A stretch of 38,902 nucleotides of DNA, from positions 1 to 38,902 of the forward strand of contig JAIPGP010000029.1 in assembly GCA_021735645.1 (NCBI GenBank), written 5' to 3'. Each line of letters starts with the position of its first letter. Position 1 is the stretch's first letter. The stretch is from Candidatus Cloacimonadota bacterium. Lineage in GTDB: Bacteria > Cloacimonadota > Cloacimonadia > Cloacimonadales > TCS61. The notes beneath the pieces are model-generated. The model had not been told where the DNA came from. It did not search any database and saw only the letters and a list, made by a program, of their open reading frames with translations. The position numbers and the translations under genes were made by a program. Positions 16,521 to 24,221 of the stretch are shown here, piece after piece.

Positions 16521-17420
16521 GTGTATAAATATGACGATTATTTAGATAAAGATGATCTGATGAAGCTGCTGGGCTGGGAAGACTCCTATCATCAAGCTAT
16601 CCATTTCCCCGAGCAGGTTCTTCAAGCATATAGAATCAATACTAATGTATTGTCTGCTTTGCCTAATCCTCAACACATCTCCATCTGGCAGGCTGCTGGT
16701 GAAAACGACCTGCTTATTCAACTGCTTAGTATTATCTTTCAGGATAAACTGGAGATTTCTGCTCTCACTGAACTGCCGGAAGAATGGCAGAGTGAATGCG
16801 GTTTGCTGTTTATCCCTGATTTCAGGCAGCAATTGCTGAAAATACCTGATGCCCCGGGTGTTATCTATTTATCTAACGGAAAAAGGGGACAGTCATTCCT
16901 GAATGCAAGTTTTTTTGATTTTCAGCCTATTCCTGCCAATGAAGGGTTGGGAATCTTCCTGGGATTTATCAGCCGTTATCTGGATGATTTATTCGGATAT
17001 GATCACAGCAGTATTATATATAAAATAATTGCCTCAGGTATGCAGAAAGCGGGAGTTGTTGCCTGGAGACATCCACTTAAAAATAACTTTGCCAAATCAT
17101 GGGCAGTAAAACTTTCTCAACTGAAATTCTGCCGTTTTAGCTCCTCTCTGCCGGAATTAACTGTGCTCTGCCATTACTGGCAGAACAAAATGCAAACCTG
17201 GGCTGCAATCATACCTGGGGATGATAAACAGATTTATCTGGAAAGAATGTCATCTGCCGGAAAGTTACCAGCCCGACCTGCTGAAACCGAAATTATATTT
17301 GCTGATGGAGATGACCTGCTTAACCAGATCATCTCTCTACATTATCTCGTAAATGCTATTGCCATTTATACCGCAATCATTAAACAAATAAAATATAAAG
17401 AGGATATTTATGAGCTTTAA
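16521..17420 (+). CDS. Divergent SIS-type protein resembling phosphoglucose/phosphomannose isomerase C-terminus
   Basis: 299 residues, no close family recognised. The start is GTG at 16521 with GAGGAAC upstream. The N-terminal half ([34 protein letters not shown]) has the strand-helix spacing of a SIS domain but lacks the GxGGS sugar-phosphate loop. The C-terminal half looks like the bacterial PGI/PMI tail: [17 protein letters not shown], then [15 protein letters not shown] where true enzymes have PELNHNE, then [24 protein letters not shown] near the end. The catalytic Glu/His seem lost, so it may bind a sugar phosphate without isomerising it. Lying between ptsI and metK (11-nt overlap with metK), it could link metabolism and the phosphorelay. 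This is inference. Confidence 0.5.
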   Translation: MYKYDDYLDKDDLMKLLGWEDSYHQAIHFPEQVLQAYRINTNVLSALPNPQHISIWQAAGENDLLIQLLSIIFQDKLEISALTELPEEWQSECGLLFIPDFRQQLLKIPDAPGVIYLSNGKRGQSFLNASFFDFQPIPANEGLGIFLGFISRYLDDLFGYDHSSIIYKIIASGMQKAGVVAWRHPLKNNFAKSWAVKLSQLKFCRFSSSLPELTVLCHYWQNKMQTWAAIIPGDDKQIYLERMSSAGKLPARPAETEIIFADGDDLLNQIISLHYLVNAIAIYTAIIKQIKYKEDIYEL

Positions 17421-18570
17421 ACAATTATTTACCTCAGAATCTGTTACTGAAGGGCATCCCGATAAAGTCGCTGATCAGATTTCTGATGCTATTCTGGATG
17501 TTATTATTCAAGGAGACCCACTTAGCCGCGTTGCCTGTGAAACATTTTTAACCACTGGACTTGTACTTGTTGCCGGAGAGATCACTACAAATTGTTATGT
17601 GGAAATCCCCAGTATCGTGAGAGATACTTTGAAAGGAATTGGCTATTTTGATGCTGATTCCGGCATTGCCTATAAATCCTGTGGAATCATCACCAGTATC
17701 GATCCTCAGTCGGAAGACATCAAAATGGGAGTGGATGAAAGCTTTGGTCATGAACAGGGAGCTGGAGACCAGGGCATGATGTTTGGCTATGCCTGCAATG
17801 AAACTAAGACCCTGATGCCTATGCCTATCTCTTTTGCACATCAGCTTGCAGAACGTCTGGCATTCGTCCGCAAAGAAAATATTATTGATTATTTGAGACC
17901 TGACGGTAAAACCCAGGTTACTATAGAATACCGCGATAATAAGCCCTATGCTTGTGATGCAATAGTGGTTTCCACTCAGCACCAGCCAGATACGGATCAA
18001 AAGAAATTACGGGCAGATTTGATTGAAAACGTGATCAAGCCGATCATACCAGCTAAATATCTGACCGAAAATACTCGCATATTTACTAATCCTACCGGCA
18101 GATTTGAAATCGGAGGTCCCCAGGCAGATACCGGGCTTACAGGTCGCAAGATAATCGTGGACACTTATGGTGGCAAGGGCAGTCATGGTGGTGGGGCATT
18201 TTCCGGTAAAGACGCTACAAAAGTAGATCGAAGTGCCTCTTATATGGCTCGTCACATAGCCAAAAACATTGTAGCTGCGGGACTTGCCACTGAGTGTGAA
18301 ATAGAAGTTGCTTACGCGATTGGAGTTGCCCAGCCGGTTTCTTTACTGATAAACACTTTTGGTACCGGCAAAATTGATGATCTGCTCCTGGCAAAGATCG
18401 TGGATAAGACCTTTGACCTGAGACCAAAAAGCATCATAGAATATTTGCAGCTCAGAAGACCTATCTTCAAGCAGACGGCAGCTTATGGACATTTCGGTAG
18501 AGAATTACCTGATTTCACCTGGGAAAAAACTAACCGGATTGAAGAACTGATCCGCAAAGCTGGTTTATAA
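17410..18570 (+). CDS. metK: S-adenosylmethionine synthase
   Basis: 386 residues, full length. It makes AdoMet from ATP and methionine. Family blocks: [24 protein letters not shown] (N-terminal His and Asp for ATP/Mg), [12 protein letters not shown] (adenine-binding hexapeptide region), [16 protein letters not shown] (P-loop-like glycine-rich block) and a C-terminal [17 protein letters not shown]. It starts inside the upstream SIS-like gene (11-nt overlap) and ends at a strong terminator, so it closes the long plus-strand gene train. Confidence 0.98.
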   Translation: MSFKQLFTSESVTEGHPDKVADQISDAILDVIIQGDPLSRVACETFLTTGLVLVAGEITTNCYVEIPSIVRDTLKGIGYFDADSGIAYKSCGIITSIDPQSEDIKMGVDESFGHEQGAGDQGMMFGYACNETKTLMPMPISFAHQLAERLAFVRKENIIDYLRPDGKTQVTIEYRDNKPYACDAIVVSTQHQPDTDQKKLRADLIENVIKPIIPAKYLTENTRIFTNPTGRFEIGGPQADTGLTGRKIIVDTYGGKGSHGGGAFSGKDATKVDRSASYMARHIAKNIVAAGLATECEIEVAYAIGVAQPVSLLINTFGTGKIDDLLLAKIVDKTFDLRPKSIIEYLQLRRPIFKQTAAYGHFGRELPDFTWEKTNRIEELIRKAGL

Positions 18571-18584
18571 ACTAATTGTCTGAT

Positions 18585-18618
18585 AAAAACAGAATAAGCT
18601 TAGGCTTATTCTGTTTTT
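18585..18618. terminator. Bidirectional terminator between metK and the membrane-protein gene
   Basis: A perfect hairpin (arms 18585-18599 and 18604-18618, core ACAGAATAAGC, loop TTAG) is flanked by A and T runs on the two sides. It ends metK on plus. On minus it overlaps the stop codon of the small membrane protein (18606-18608) and also offers a T-run, so it can serve both converging transcripts. Confidence 0.85.
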
Positions 18619-18944
18619 TTGTTTATCTGCTTTTTAGTGAGTTTCTGCTGATAATGCCTTTGCTGAGATTGCCTTAGCCGCTCTTGCTCCAGCTTGTCAT
18701 CCCGATGCATTTTCATGATGATATAGGCAAACCAGAATGCCAGCACCAGAAGAAACATATTTAATATTCCCTTGTAAATTGCTGACATATAACCAATCGC
18801 CAGACTCACAAATACCAGGATAAGACAGATTGTTCCAATGGTATTCGACCCTTTTTTCTTAAAAAGAGTGAAATAAAAGAATACAAACCCTAAAAAGAGA
18901 TAGAGGATGAAATAACCCACAAAGTTAACCAGATCAATATCCAT
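18606..18944 (-). CDS. Small membrane protein of unknown function
   Basis: 112 residues. Three predicted membrane helices (about 8-28, 36-54, 60-77) are followed by a charged, Gln/Arg/Lys-rich tail (HRDDKLEQERLRQSQQRHYQQKLTKKQINKK) that is probably cytoplasmic and helical. AAAGGTG lies 6 nt before the ATG at 18944. No family is recognised. It stands alone, with the metK terminator at its end, so it may be monocistronic. Confidence 0.6.
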   Translation of the reverse strand: MDIDLVNFVGYFILYLFLGFVFFYFTLFKKKGSNTIGTICLILVFVSLAIGYMSAIYKGILNMFLLVLAFWFAYIIMKMHRDDKLEQERLRQSQQRHYQQKLTKKQINKKTE

Positions 18945-19021
18945 AATTACACCTTTACATAAGATTTAGTTAAACAACCGAATAGATATTTTACTAGAGC
19001 GAACAATATGTCAAGTAAAAG

Positions 19022-19048
19022 AAAAAAGGTCGTCGGATGACGACCTTT
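19022..19048 (-). terminator. Rho-independent terminator of tRNA-Asn
   Basis: A perfect 10-bp stem (19025-19034 with 19039-19048, AAAGGTCGTC/GACGACCTTT) with a GGAT loop is followed on the minus strand by a T-run. It begins 4 nt past the CCA end of the tRNA. Confidence 0.9.
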
Positions 19049-19052
19049 AATA

Positions 19053-19127
19053 TGGCTCCTGAAGAGGGATTTGAACCCCCGACCTAGTGGTTAACAGCCA
19101 CCCGCTCTACCGCTGAGCTATTCAGGA
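19053..19127 (-). tRNA. tRNA-Asn (anticodon GTT)
   Basis: A 75-nt cloverleaf with encoded CCA. Acceptor stem TCCTGAA/TTCAGGA, D arm AGCTCAGCGGTAGAGC, anticodon loop CTGTTAA (GTT), T arm GTCGGGGGTTCAAATCC, discriminator G then CCA. It is read on the minus strand and stands alone between serA and the small membrane protein. A promoter-like site lies at 19150-19178 and a terminator directly after it. Confidence 0.97.
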
Positions 19128-19149
19128 TCACTAATTAACAATGAATGTC

Positions 19150-19200
19150 TTTTAATTATTCGCACTATATGCTGTCAAGCAAAAATGTGCGAATAATTAA
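19150..19200 (-). promoter_or_regulatory. tRNA-Asn promoter inside a 14-bp inverted repeat
   Basis: On minus, TTGACA (19178-19173), a 17-bp spacer and TTAAAA (19155-19150) put a start about 15 nt before the tRNA. A perfect 14-bp inverted repeat (19152-19165 and 19187-19200, TTAATTATTCGCAC/GTGCGAATAATTAA, 21-nt spacer) surrounds the -35 box and begins right at the serA stop codon. It could end serA transcription, control the tRNA promoter, or both. Confidence 0.5.
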
Positions 19201-20127
19201 TTATTTATTGACCTGAAAAGTGTTATCACCTTCTTCCAGATATTTTACTATTTGTGATATAGCTGCAACTCCGGCATTTAGGTTTGCTTCCTGCGTCTGA
19301 GCACCCATCTTTTTAGGAGTGAAAAATACCTGAGCGGGAAAAAGCTCTATCAGCTCAGCAGCATTATCAGGCGCAATATCCGAAGCATACTTCAGATCTG
19401 CTCTTTCACCTAATACAAGCTTGAGCCCTTCCTGGCAGACTACTTCCTTACGGGCAGTATTGATCAGAGCTGCACCTTTTGGCATCTTCCGCAGTAAATC
19501 GCGGTTTACAAATTTCAGTGTCTTTTCTGTTTTTGGTAAATGAAGTGATATATAATCACATGAGGAATACAGTTCATCAGCGGAATGCACGGGGGTGATC
19601 CCTTCAGAAATGAGAGCATCATCTGTCACATATGGGTCAAAGGCAAATACTTCCATATTAAATCCCCTGGCGATACGTGCTACATGCCTGCCCACATTGC
19701 CATAAGCATGAATTCCCACCTTCTTACCCATCAATTCAGTTCCCGCTTTCGGTTGAAATTGATTACGTGCCAGATAAACCATCATACCTATTGCCAGCTC
19801 AGCAACAGCATTGGAATTCTGACCAGGTGTGTTCATGCAGACGACCCCCTTAGCACTTGCTGCTGCCAGATCAAGATTATCAAATCCTGCTCCTGCCCGT
19901 ACTACTATCTTCAGATTATCAGCATTTTCGATCACATCTGCCGTTACTTTATCAGATCGTACGATCAGAGCATCCACGGTTTTCACTGCTGCCACCAGAT
20001 CTGCATGATCCGCATACTTCTCCAGCATGATACATTCATAACCTGCCTTCACGCAAAAGTCTTTAATCTTTCCCACTGCCTCTGAGGCAAAGGGCTTTTC
20101 TGTTGCTACCAGTACTTTCTTAGACAT
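19201..20127 (-). CDS. serA: D-3-phosphoglycerate dehydrogenase, Bacteroidetes-type
   Basis: 308 residues from ATG 20127, where GGAGG lies 6 nt upstream; an ATG 4 codons earlier lacks this spacing. It oxidises 3-phosphoglycerate with NAD as the first step to serine. Substrate loop VVRAGAGFDN (about 75-84), nucleotide-binding HAYGNVGRHVARIA (about 140-153), catalytic Arg in NTARKEVV (Arg226). The usual catalytic His of PHIGA is replaced: FFTPKKMGAQT has Lys at 272-273. I recall the same TPKKMGAQT tail from Bacteroidetes phosphoglycerate dehydrogenases, so this is a subfamily trait rather than damage. The C-terminal ACT domain of longer SerA forms is absent. serC is not nearby. Confidence 0.9.
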   Translation of the reverse strand: MSKKVLVATEKPFASEAVGKIKDFCVKAGYECIMLEKYADHADLVAAVKTVDALIVRSDKVTADVIENADNLKIVVRAGAGFDNLDLAAASAKGVVCMNTPGQNSNAVAELAIGMMVYLARNQFQPKAGTELMGKKVGIHAYGNVGRHVARIARGFNMEVFAFDPYVTDDALISEGITPVHSADELYSSCDYISLHLPKTEKTLKFVNRDLLRKMPKGAALINTARKEVVCQEGLKLVLGERADLKYASDIAPDNAAELIELFPAQVFFTPKKMGAQTQEANLNAGVAAISQIVKYLEEGDNTFQVNK

Positions 20128-20250
20128 TGCTTCCTCCAAAATATTTTTGGCATAATTTGATTATAACCCCTTTTCAGGTCAAGATAATTCCTGGGAGTAA
20201 TTGAAGAGCAACAACAAAGCACAATCTCACAAAGGTTAAGTGGCAATATA

Positions 20251-20311
20251 TATAGGTCTTATAGGACTTATAGGACTTATAGGACTTATAGGACTTATAG
20301 GACTTATAGGG
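20251..20311. repeat. Nonamer tandem repeat TATAGGACT, about 6.5 units
   Basis: One TATAGGTCT followed by five exact TATAGGACT units and a partial unit, directly after the stop of the flavin reductase-like gene. It is the most regular of the three nonamer arrays. It has no spacers and so is not CRISPR. Confidence 0.9.
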
Positions 20312-20315
20312 GAAT

Positions 20316-20792
20316 TTAGAATAGTTCTGCTACTGTGAGTGGTGGGGCATCTCCCAGCCAGGCGTATTTGACTTTCCCTACAAAAATAGTGTGGTCTCCG
20401 GATTGCACCTGAGTGATAACTTCGCATTCCAGATTAGCAGCAGCATCTTTAAGGATGGGCAGTCCGGCATATCTACCTTTGAACCACTTACCTTCTATGA
20501 AGTGCATTTTATCTATTTCTGAGCCAGACTTTGTGCCGGAAATACGGACAAATTCAACCTGAGCTAAGGTGGGAAAACATAGATTGAATACTCTGTTTTC
20601 CTGCAGGCATTTATGCGAGAATCTGGTATGCCCGATCGAGATGGCAAACATGACGGGATCAATAGAAGTTTTCATAAACCATTCCAGGGTGATGGGATTA
20701 TATCTGTCTTTATCAACCTGGACAAAAGCAACGACCACTTTCTGGGGATGCTTCACCTTTTTCAGTGCTTCATTTATCTCAATTCTCTGCAT
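20316..20792 (-). CDS. Flavin reductase-like FMN-binding protein
   Basis: 158 residues from ATG 20792, with AGGAG 6 nt upstream; a longer frame to 20825 lacks a signal. The pattern fits the flavin reductase/split-barrel family: VVVAFVQVDKDRYNPITLEWFMKTSIDPVMFAISIG (FMN-binding strands with N-P-I-T and S-x-x-P-M), FSHKCLQENRVFNLCFP, the SGSEIDKMHF segment, and a tail NLECEVITQVQSGDHTIFVGKVKYAW. Such proteins bind FMN and reduce it or serve as electron carriers; the substrate is unknown. It is divergent from dnaX. Confidence 0.85.
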   Translation of the reverse strand: MQRIEINEALKKVKHPQKVVVAFVQVDKDRYNPITLEWFMKTSIDPVMFAISIGHTRFSHKCLQENRVFNLCFPTLAQVEFVRISGTKSGSEIDKMHFIEGKWFKGRYAGLPILKDAAANLECEVITQVQSGDHTIFVGKVKYAWLGDAPPLTVAELF

Positions 20793-20880
20793 TCTTTCTC
20801 CTGTTATCATCAATTTGATTGACAATATTCATCTGGATACCTTTTTGTATTGAATTGGATAAAAAAGCAAGAGGTTTTTA

Positions 20881-22560
20881 ATGTCTTATTTAGTTTTAGC
20901 GAGGAAATACAGACCGCAGACCTTTGAAGAGGTGTATGCCCAGGATCAGATAACCCAGATATTGAAGAACAGTATAGAGATGGAAAGGATCGCTCATGCC
21001 TATCTTTTCTGCGGACCACGGGGAGTAGGAAAAACTTCGATGGCGAGGATATTTGCCAAAAGTCTGAACTGCCTGGAAGAGAATCTGTCTGACCGTCCCT
21101 GTAATAAATGCACCAACTGCCTGGAAATCACGCAAGGCAGTTCACAGGATGTGATCGAGATAGATGGGGCTTCCAATACTGGAGTAGAAGATATCCGCGA
21201 CCTGCAGAAGGAGCTGATGTATTCTACCAGCAATTCGCGTTATAAGATATATATCATTGATGAAGTACACATGCTTTCCAAGAATGCTTTCAATGCTTTA
21301 TTGAAAACACTGGAAGAGCCGCCGGATAAAGTGATATTCATATTTGCGACCACAGAACCTCATAAGGTGCTGCCTACGATCATTTCACGGTGTCAGCGTT
21401 TTGATTTCAAGCGGATACCGATCAAAAAGATAGTAGCCCGTATGCAGGATATCTGCCTGAAAGAAAACATTATTATCAGCGAAGATTCACTATTTCAGCT
21501 TGCTAAAATGGCTGATGGAAGTATGAGGGATTCGCAGTCGCTGCTCGACCAGGTGCTGGCGTATGGCAGTAATGAAATCAGTCTGGAAGATATTCTGGAG
21601 ATATTTGGCACAGTTGCAGTGGAAGTTTACGAAACGATTTTACGCTCCATTCATGAGCGTGAAACTTCTGTGATCATCAGTTCGCTGCATGAAGTGCTGG
21701 AAAAAGGTACAGACCTGCAGGAGTTTCTGGGTGGATTAATGGAGTATGTGCGTAATTTAACTTTGTTGAAAATAGGCATCATTCCTTCGGAAGCTGCTCC
21801 GCGGGAACTGGAGCAGATGAAAGCACTTGCCGGTTTATTTAATGAGAAGGAGCTAATCTATCTGGTGAGTATGCTTATCCGCACGAAAGTTGACATCAAG
21901 AGCAGCAATAATCCGGTTTTATTGACAGAAATGGCATTTATCAAGCTTTCACACATAGCTGAGATGCGTTCCCTGGAAGAAATTATCGGCAAGATAGACG
22001 CAAGTCAGCTCAATGGCGGAAATCAGGCAAATCCACCAGCCCGAAAACCGGTAAAAAAACTTTCTCCCTTAGAAGAGGCAAGGCAGTATCAGCAACAGCA
22101 GGAAGCAGAACTGCATAAAAAAGTTCAGGAAGAAAAGCAGAAATCGGAAGAACAAAGTCAGAAAGCGAAAGAGCTGTTTAATGACCTGGACCTTGAGAAG
22201 CTAAAAAAATATCTCCCCCCCCTGGCAAAAACCATCATGCGTGAGAAAATGGTTATCGGCAAAGAACTGGAAAGCGATAAACTGACCGGTTTTCATAATA
22301 ATGTAATCAGTATGGAAATAGATAAAAACATAACTTTCTCCATTATGACGAAAAACCAGGAATGGCTGGAAGAGAAATTCAGAGCCTATTTTGGTCATCC
22401 TATCCGCTTCAATTTTATTCTCAAAGTGGCAGAAAGAGTGAAAACACTTAAAAATCCCAGTGTTTATGATATTGAATTGAAAAGCCCTGAACTGGCAAAA
22501 AACCTCAAGAAAATTGATCCTAATATGCAGATAACTACAATGATAAATAATGAGTATTGA
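20881..22560 (+). CDS. dnaX: DNA polymerase III subunit gamma/tau
   Basis: 559 residues. The clamp-loader AAA+ ATPase module has Walker A GPRGVGKTS (about 45-53), four zinc-binding Cys (NCLEENLSDRPCNKCTNC), Walker B IIDEVHML, sensor 1 FIFATTEPHKV and SRC arginine finger ISRCQRFDF. The collar domain III follows to about residue 370. Then comes a low-complexity Lys/Glu/Gln-rich linker (about 380-440) and a C-terminal tau-like domain. The linker codes two A7 runs in frame position A AAA AAA (22053-22059 and 22203-22209); slipping there would yield a short gamma-type protein. The last 11 nt overlap the glycosyltransferase gene. Confidence 0.96.
   Translation: MSYLVLARKYRPQTFEEVYAQDQITQILKNSIEMERIAHAYLFCGPRGVGKTSMARIFAKSLNCLEENLSDRPCNKCTNCLEITQGSSQDVIEIDGASNTGVEDIRDLQKELMYSTSNSRYKIYIIDEVHMLSKNAFNALLKTLEEPPDKVIFIFATTEPHKVLPTIISRCQRFDFKRIPIKKIVARMQDICLKENIIISEDSLFQLAKMADGSMRDSQSLLDQVLAYGSNEISLEDILEIFGTVAVEVYETILRSIHERETSVIISSLHEVLEKGTDLQEFLGGLMEYVRNLTLLKIGIIPSEAAPRELEQMKALAGLFNEKELIYLVSMLIRTKVDIKSSNNPVLLTEMAFIKLSHIAEMRSLEEIIGKIDASQLNGGNQANPPARKPVKKLSPLEEARQYQQQQEAELHKKVQEEKQKSEEQSQKAKELFNDLDLEKLKKYLPPLAKTIMREKMVIGKELESDKLTGFHNNVISMEIDKNITFSIMTKNQEWLEEKFRAYFGHPIRFNFILKVAERVKTLKNPSVYDIELKSPELAKNLKKIDPNMQITTMINNEY
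22053..22059 (+). other. Candidate -1 frameshift site (A7) in dnaX
   Basis: A AAA AAA spans codons 391-393 in the phase needed for tandem slippage. In the -1 frame a stop is met after 19 codons (22116-22118), giving about 412 residues, close to the E. coli gamma size of 431. The other shifted frame stops even sooner. A second in-phase A7 lies at 22203-22209. No clear downstream stem-loop is visible. Confidence 0.4.
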
Positions 22561-23659
22561 TCTAATAGTTATACTTTGCTTCTTATTTTCAGGAATCTAT
22601 GCCGTGATCCTGCTTGCCTTTTTTATCGGCATACTATTACTTTCGCGTAAACGTGACGAAAGGCTGAAACCAGTCTCCGTAATCATCGCAGCCCGTAATG
22701 AAGAAAAAAACCTGGATTCCCTGATAGAAGCCCTGGCAATTCAGGACTATCCTGCTAAATTGTTTGAAGTTATCATCATAGATGACAGATCGGAAGATTA
22801 TTCTTTGCAGCTGCTGGCTCAGAAAGCTGCTCAATATCCATGGTTGAGTTATGACTCAATAAAAATAGAGAATCCTGATTTTATTGCCAAAAAAGGGGCT
22901 TTGAAACTGGCGATCAGCAAAGCAAAATATGAAATACTGGCTTTTACCGATGCAGATTGCCTGCCGGGCAGGAAATGGCTTGCAGAAATAAATGCCCTGA
23001 TGACTGATGAGACAGATTTTCTTTGCGGTTATTCCCCCCTGATTGGTTTAAAGGGAATTTCCGGATTATTGAAAAATCTGGAACGCAGCTCAATTTTTGC
23101 TGTGATAGCTGGCAGCTTTGGCTTAGGCTGGGATATCACTTCTGTAGCTCGAAACCAGGTTTATCGCAAGAGTAAATTTGAACTTATCGCTGGTTTTTCT
23201 GGGCTGGGAGATCAACGCTCCGGTGATGATGATCTGCTTCTGCAAAAAATGTCACCAGTGTTGCGGAAACGGAATTTCATCTTTGCTGCTCAGGCAGCAG
23301 TGCCCAGCCGAGACAAGCAAAACCTTAGCGACCAGATAAATCTGGAAACCCGCAGAGCTTCCAAATGGAATCTGTATCCATTACAGATAAAACTGCTAAC
23401 GCTCTTTATTATGGTTTATTATTTTAGCTTGATAGGTGTTCTAATACTCACGATTACTGGGTCAGTTCCACTCCATGATTTTATATTTATTAACCTGATT
23501 AAAATTGCTGCTGAGTTTATGCTCCTCTGGCTGTTTTTACTGAAAATCGGGCAGATCAGGCAATTACAGGCTTTCCTCCTGGCAGAAATTCTATATATCC
23601 CTTACTATATCTATTTTGGTCTGCGGGGAACTTTTGGGAGTTATTCATGGAAAAAATAA
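22550..23659 (+). CDS. Membrane family-2 glycosyltransferase
   Basis: 369 residues. An N-terminal membrane helix (about 5-30) precedes a GT-A domain: VSVIIAARNEEKNLD, VIIIDDRSED (nucleotide), FTDADCLP (DxD metal site), RNQVYRKS acceptor loop, GDDDLLLQ (general base) and ETRRASKW (QxxRW-like). Two or three helices follow at the C-terminus (about 280-355). Likely a processive or lipid-linked transferase making envelope glycan; the substrate is unknown. ATG at 22550 overlaps dnaX by 11 nt, and its own end overlaps the methyltransferase by 13 nt, so these are co-translated. Confidence 0.88.
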   Translation: MSIDLIVILCFLFSGIYAVILLAFFIGILLLSRKRDERLKPVSVIIAARNEEKNLDSLIEALAIQDYPAKLFEVIIIDDRSEDYSLQLLAQKAAQYPWLSYDSIKIENPDFIAKKGALKLAISKAKYEILAFTDADCLPGRKWLAEINALMTDETDFLCGYSPLIGLKGISGLLKNLERSSIFAVIAGSFGLGWDITSVARNQVYRKSKFELIAGFSGLGDQRSGDDDLLLQKMSPVLRKRNFIFAAQAAVPSRDKQNLSDQINLETRRASKWNLYPLQIKLLTLFIMVYYFSLIGVLILTITGSVPLHDFIFINLIKIAAEFMLLWLFLLKIGQIRQLQAFLLAEILYIPYYIYFGLRGTFGSYSWKK

Positions 23660-24210
23660 AGCAGCAAAACAAAGAAATCCTGGCACGGTTTGCTGAACAA
23701 AAAGCAAGTATCCATCGACTCTGGAACATTGAAGAAGAAAGTGCCCATCTGCTGTTTATGCTGGTTTTGATACGCCAGGCAAAATACATCGTGGAAATAG
23801 GCACCTCCAATGGCTATTCAACTTTCTGGCTGGCTGCTGCTGCTGAGCGCACCGGTGGTACAGTCCACACTATTGAAGTAGATGACCAGCGCTTTAATCT
23901 GGCAAAGGCTAACTTGAAAAACATGGAGAATATCCGGCAATATAACGCTAAGGCAGAAGACATCTTAGCTGATTTTGCTGCCGGAATTGATTTTTTATTC
24001 ATTGATGCCGGTAAGCCCGGCTATCGCGAATATCTCGCTCTGCTGGAAGCCAAATTAACTCCTGGCGCTGTAGTTATCGCAGATAACATCTGCTCACATC
24101 CGGAAACTACTGCACCCTATAGAAAATACATAGAAAACAACACAGCTTTCTACAGTCAGGTGATTCATTTAAATGCCGGCTTGCAGTTAGCTTTTTTCAG
24201 AAGAAGATAA
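23647..24210 (+). CDS. Class I SAM-dependent O-methyltransferase (family 3-like)
   Basis: 187 residues. AdoMet-binding motif I YIVEIGTSNGYST (about 47-59), acidic ribose-binding loop VHTIEVDDQR, FLFIDAGKPGYREYL (metal/acceptor loop where family 3 enzymes carry D-A-x-K-xx-Y), and the IADNICSHP strand that corresponds to their DNxLWxG. It methylates a hydroxyl of an unknown small molecule. It starts inside the glycosyltransferase gene and precedes uridine kinase by 11 bp, so it sits in a housekeeping operon. Confidence 0.85.
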   Translation: MEKIKQQNKEILARFAEQKASIHRLWNIEEESAHLLFMLVLIRQAKYIVEIGTSNGYSTFWLAAAAERTGGTVHTIEVDDQRFNLAKANLKNMENIRQYNAKAEDILADFAAGIDFLFIDAGKPGYREYLALLEAKLTPGAVVIADNICSHPETTAPYRKYIENNTAFYSQVIHLNAGLQLAFFRRR

Positions 24211-24221
24211 TAGAGGTGATT

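Noticed and set aside
20149-20165. Sigma-54 promoter candidate (TGGCATAATTTGATT)
   Set aside because: The distance between GG and the TTG block is two bases short and GC at -12 is missing. It also points away from any start on plus.
20251-20311. CRISPR-like array of TATAGGACT
   Set aside because: Units of 9 bp abut each other with no spacers and no cas genes are near.
20236-20427. Open frame with PISPISPIS repeats on minus
   Set aside because: It is a translation of the tandem repeat and overlaps the flavin reductase-like gene.
20793-20880. Promoter TTGACA near 20819 for dnaX
   Set aside because: A TTGACA box exists, but no acceptable -10 lies 16-18 bp downstream, so it was not listed.
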